From positions 1-64,000 of the IMG/VR virus record IMGVR_UViG_3300035092_000015: a stretch of DNA of 64,000 nucleotides. One strand, 5' to 3'. Each line of letters starts with the position of its first letter. Within the stretch, counting starts at the first letter, position 1. Source of the DNA: a virus. This document shows positions 61,438 to 64,000 of the stretch, one piece after another. Made by a program: the position numbers and the translations under genes. Under the pieces are notes generated by a model that did no database searches, was not told where the DNA came from, and worked only from the letters and a program-made list of their open reading frames with translations.

Positions 61438-64000
61438 ATGGCACGACGCCGGTACGGGATGCACCCCGGGGATGACGACCAACCCCGCTGGCCCGAAGGC
61501 ACCCCGGTCCGCCCGGATGGGCACGGGCCGGGTGGTGGGCGTTTCCGTGGCACCGGCGATGTCGGCGGGGCTGATGTTGGCGACCTCGTGTCCGGGCTGC
61601 AGGGGGCGTCTAGCCGGCCGTGGTACGAGACCGCAGCGGGGCAGATCGCGCAACAGCGCGGCGGTGGGCACCCGAGGGTGGCGTACAACCTGGCTGTGAT
61701 CAACGCCGCCCAGGCGCAGTACAACGAGAACCGGGGCGACGGGTTCCACGACGAACAGCTGCCGCAGCTGATCGGGCAGTACAACGTCGCGGAGGCGCAG
61801 GGCAACCCGGCTGGGCAGGATGTCGCGGTCGACCAACTCCGGTTGTGGATCGACTCGCATTACCCGGAGCAGTGGGCTGGTGCTCTGCCGGCGCGGGTGG
61901 AGGCCAGGGAGGCGCCTCGGGCGGCGGACCAGGACCAACGTAACAGCGCTGCCTTGGATCTGGCCCGGACAGCCCAGGCGAATATCGAGGTGAACACCGG
62001 CGACCCGGATGATGCTCTGGCGATCCGGATCGAAGCACTCGAGCGGCACCTCGGGCGGACTGGGCATCGGGTGGAGGCGGATCGGGAGGCAGCTGCTCTG
62101 CGCCGATATATGGACCACGAGATGGACCAGGAGGCGGCGTCGCCGCCGGGCACTGCGGTGATGCATGCCCGGCTCGAGGCGTCTCGACCGTCGGGCGAGG
62201 GTCAAGAGCTACGGGCGAGCGAGATCGCTCTGCAGTACATGTCGGGCAGGCCGCTCGAGTTGAACCTGCTCGACGGGCGCGGCTGGGGCCGGATCACCGA
62301 TTACAGTGAAGAGAGCGGCGGGACCGAGCACCGGTTCGAGCTACAGTACGAAGACGGCGGCGGCGACGAGATCTTCATGGGGTCGACCGATCGGTTGATC
62401 GCCCGACGTGTACCCGGCAGCCTCCCCGATCAGGCCCAGCAGCCGGAGATGGACCACGACCGGAACCTGCGACTGGTCAACGCGATGGAAACCCCCGAAG
62501 GTGGCGAGGTCACCGCTGCTGAACTGCTTGAGCTGGTCGGCAACGGGCACCGGCTGGAGGTCCTGGGCCGGCACGGGTGGGATCGAGTTGAGACGGTCGA
62601 CGTTTCCGGCGAGGGCGACCATTTCATCTACTTGGAGAACGACCCGGAGCCGATCTCGATGTCGCCGGAGGGTCGGGTGGCGATCCGATTCCCCCAGACA
62701 CCCGAGCCGGCCACGGCCAGTACCGGTCTCAGTCTCGGCGGGAACCCTCTCACCGATCGCGACGCGTGGAACCGGCTCGTCGTACACCTGGCCCGCCAGC
62801 ACAACGACAACCGCGCACGCGACGGGCTGGGCCGCGACGAGGTCATGGACCAGATGGTCGCCGACATCGAACACCCCGACGTCACCGACGTGCAGGGGGT
62901 GGCGGACAGCAACGCGGAGGTCCTGCGGCAACGGCTGGAGCGGATGTACCGGGCATCGATCATCGACCCACCAACCCGCCGCGCCGAGCCGCAGTTCACC
63001 ATCCCCGAGACTGGGGTCATCTCCGCCGCCGAGGACGTGAACCGCGTCCGCCGGGTGACGGGCCAGGCGGAGGACGCCCACCTCGCCGATATGCTGCGGG
63101 TGGTGCGGGGTGAACTCCCGGGCGACCCTCACGGCATGGTGGCGGCGATGCGGCAGCGGCTGCAGCAGATCCACGGCGTGACCGTTCCTGGCGGCGACGA
63201 TCTGGAGGCCCTGAACGACCGCGACCTGCGCGACCTCGGCATCGAATACGACATCGCCGTCCCCGCACCGCCGCTGGCCCCCGACTACCGCGCCGACCTG
63301 ATCGCCCGCATCCGCTACCGGCAACAGGCCGACGCCAACCGTGGAGTCTCACGGGCTGCCGCCCATAGCAACGTCAACTGGGCCGACACCCACATCAGCC
63401 ACCAACGCCCCAGGTTCTACCGCCAAGCGGTCGACGACTACCAGATGCCGTTGCAGATCCGCGACGCGCAGGGCCAATGGCGCACCGTCACCTCGATCGG
63501 CTACCCCACCAACGGGCAGTACGAGATCACCCACGACGGACCAACCGGCCACACGTTCGTCCCTGAGAACCACACGATCACCGCCCGGTTCGGGTCGGAC
63601 CGCAGTGGCACCACGAACCAGGACCGGCAGCGGTTCAACCAGCAGGTCGCGGTGGTCGCCGAGTCGATGCTCGAACAGGTGGCTCCGGAGGACCGGGCGG
63701 ACGACGAAGGCTACACCCGGCTGCGCGCCGCACTCGACAGCTACAACGACACCACCTCCAACCCGAACGACCAGGAGTCGATCGACTCGGCGGTGGACGA
63801 TTTGGTGAACGAACTGGCCGACTGGGATATCTACTTCGACGTCCCGCCGTACCAGGACTACGACAGCGGCGGGCCCAGCTACCTGCCGCCGAGCCGGTAC
63901 AACGGCGGGGTCTACACCGGGGACGACGAAGAAGACGACTACTACGACCAGCCGGCAATCCCCGAGATCTACGGCAACACGCTCGCCGCCGCGATAAGCC
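61438..64000 (+). CDS. very large tagged protein (3' end beyond window)
   Basis: Open from ATG 61438 to the window edge, at least 854 residues. Tag in WPxGTP form near residues 11-45: DDDQPRWPEGTPVRPDG then GPGGGRFRGTGDVGG. The body mixes helices with beta modules like those of the other tagged proteins (RHGWDRVETVDVSGEGD; AQGWRTVTSIGYPTNGQ-like GQWRTV near 680). The visible end is very acidic and Tyr-rich (GDDEEDDYYDQPAIPE). It could be a large ejected protein or a protease/MuF-type head protein whose key domain lies beyond the window. Confidence 0.7.
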   Translation, partial: MARRRYGMHPGDDDQPRWPEGTPVRPDGHGPGGGRFRGTGDVGGADVGDLVSGLQGASSRPWYETAAGQIAQQRGGGHPRVAYNLAVINAAQAQYNENRGDGFHDEQLPQLIGQYNVAEAQGNPAGQDVAVDQLRLWIDSHYPEQWAGALPARVEAREAPRAADQDQRNSAALDLARTAQANIEVNTGDPDDALAIRIEALERHLGRTGHRVEADREAAALRRYMDHEMDQEAASPPGTAVMHARLEASRPSGEGQELRASEIALQYMSGRPLELNLLDGRGWGRITDYSEESGGTEHRFELQYEDGGGDEIFMGSTDRLIARRVPGSLPDQAQQPEMDHDRNLRLVNAMETPEGGEVTAAELLELVGNGHRLEVLGRHGWDRVETVDVSGEGDHFIYLENDPEPISMSPEGRVAIRFPQTPEPATASTGLSLGGNPLTDRDAWNRLVVHLARQHNDNRARDGLGRDEVMDQMVADIEHPDVTDVQGVADSNAEVLRQRLERMYRASIIDPPTRRAEPQFTIPETGVISAAEDVNRVRRVTGQAEDAHLADMLRVVRGELPGDPHGMVAAMRQRLQQIHGVTVPGGDDLEALNDRDLRDLGIEYDIAVPAPPLAPDYRADLIARIRYRQQADANRGVSRAAAHSNVNWADTHISHQRPRFYRQAVDDYQMPLQIRDAQGQWRTVTSIGYPTNGQYEITHDGPTGHTFVPENHTITARFGSDRSGTTNQDRQRFNQQVAVVAESMLEQVAPEDRADDEGYTRLRAALDSYNDTTSNPNDQESIDSAVDDLVNELADWDIYFDVPPYQDYDSGGPSYLPPSRYNGGVYTGDDEEDDYYDQPAIPEIYGNTLAAAIS

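Noticed and set aside
61430-61699. Readthrough of the TAG at 61427
   Set aside because: The 90-codon extension is out of frame with the next tagged gene and reads as shadow.
1-64000. CRISPR arrays, insertion sequences, integrase, att sites, further tRNAs, DNA polymerase
   Set aside because: None seen. The only regular short repeats are the coiled-coil 21-mers at 42330. No transposase, integrase or polymerase motif was found in any credible frame.

Overview
The window is one continuous piece of a GC-rich, tailed double-stranded DNA phage (siphovirus-like) of an actinobacterium. Tail, lysis, terminase and portal genes establish the phage. The host guess rests on the base composition, frequent GTG/TTG starts, and families typical of Streptomyces-like hosts and their phages (DUF397, DUF6221, DUF932, phiC31 Gp3-like, RNase AS-like). 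No integrase, DNA polymerase or major capsid gene lies in the window. The sequence enters inside the tape-measure gene and leaves inside a very large tagged protein gene, so capsid and proximal tail genes should lie outside both ends.

Layout. 1-9.45 kb (+): end of the tape measure, minor tail proteins, endolysin and a cluster of membrane/lysis proteins, closed by strong hairpins. 9.5-12.4 kb (-): small accessory operon read from a promoter at 12.64 kb. 12.7-17.7 kb (+): accessory genes including a DUF932 protein. 17.65-33.66 kb (-): a 16-kb leftward transcription unit with a sugar/glycosyltransferase island (18-25 kb), then DNA-processing genes (RuvC-like resolvase, DnaQ-like exonuclease, phiC31 Gp3-like protein, RecB/Cas4-like nuclease). 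33.76-49.9 kb (+): nucleotide and replication genes (PurZ-like synthetase, MazG-like pyrophosphohydrolase, deoxyribosyltransferase-dUTPase fusion, primase-helicase, PurB), then many small regulatory, zinc-binding and membrane proteins. 49.97 kb: a lone tRNA with anticodon CTA (amber suppressor). 50.2-64 kb (+): HTH/small-terminase candidate, ADP-ribosyltransferase-like protein, large terminase, portal, and a run of tagged virion-protein candidates.

Two systems stand out. (1) Ten otherwise different proteins begin with the same short motif, roughly W-x-E-x-x-HPRD-x-x-GRW...A-x-x-L/I-S-x-x-IG. Carriers include an ADP-ribosyltransferase-like protein directly before the terminase and a zeta-toxin-like P-loop kinase. 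I infer a modular tag for packaging proteins into the head and ejecting them. (2) PurZ, a MazG-like enzyme and a phage-borne PurB together outline a pathway to 2-aminoadenine (Z) DNA.

Regulation: about a dozen promoters share a -35/spacer element, in its best copies the inverted repeat TGACAC-N5-GTGTCA. Several have the -10 box only 6-8 bases before the start codon, implying leaderless mRNAs. The leftward operon at 12.4 kb has a roughly 250-nt leader with a sequence resembling actinobacterial rRNA antitermination boxes. All functional calls were made by eye from motifs, with no database search.
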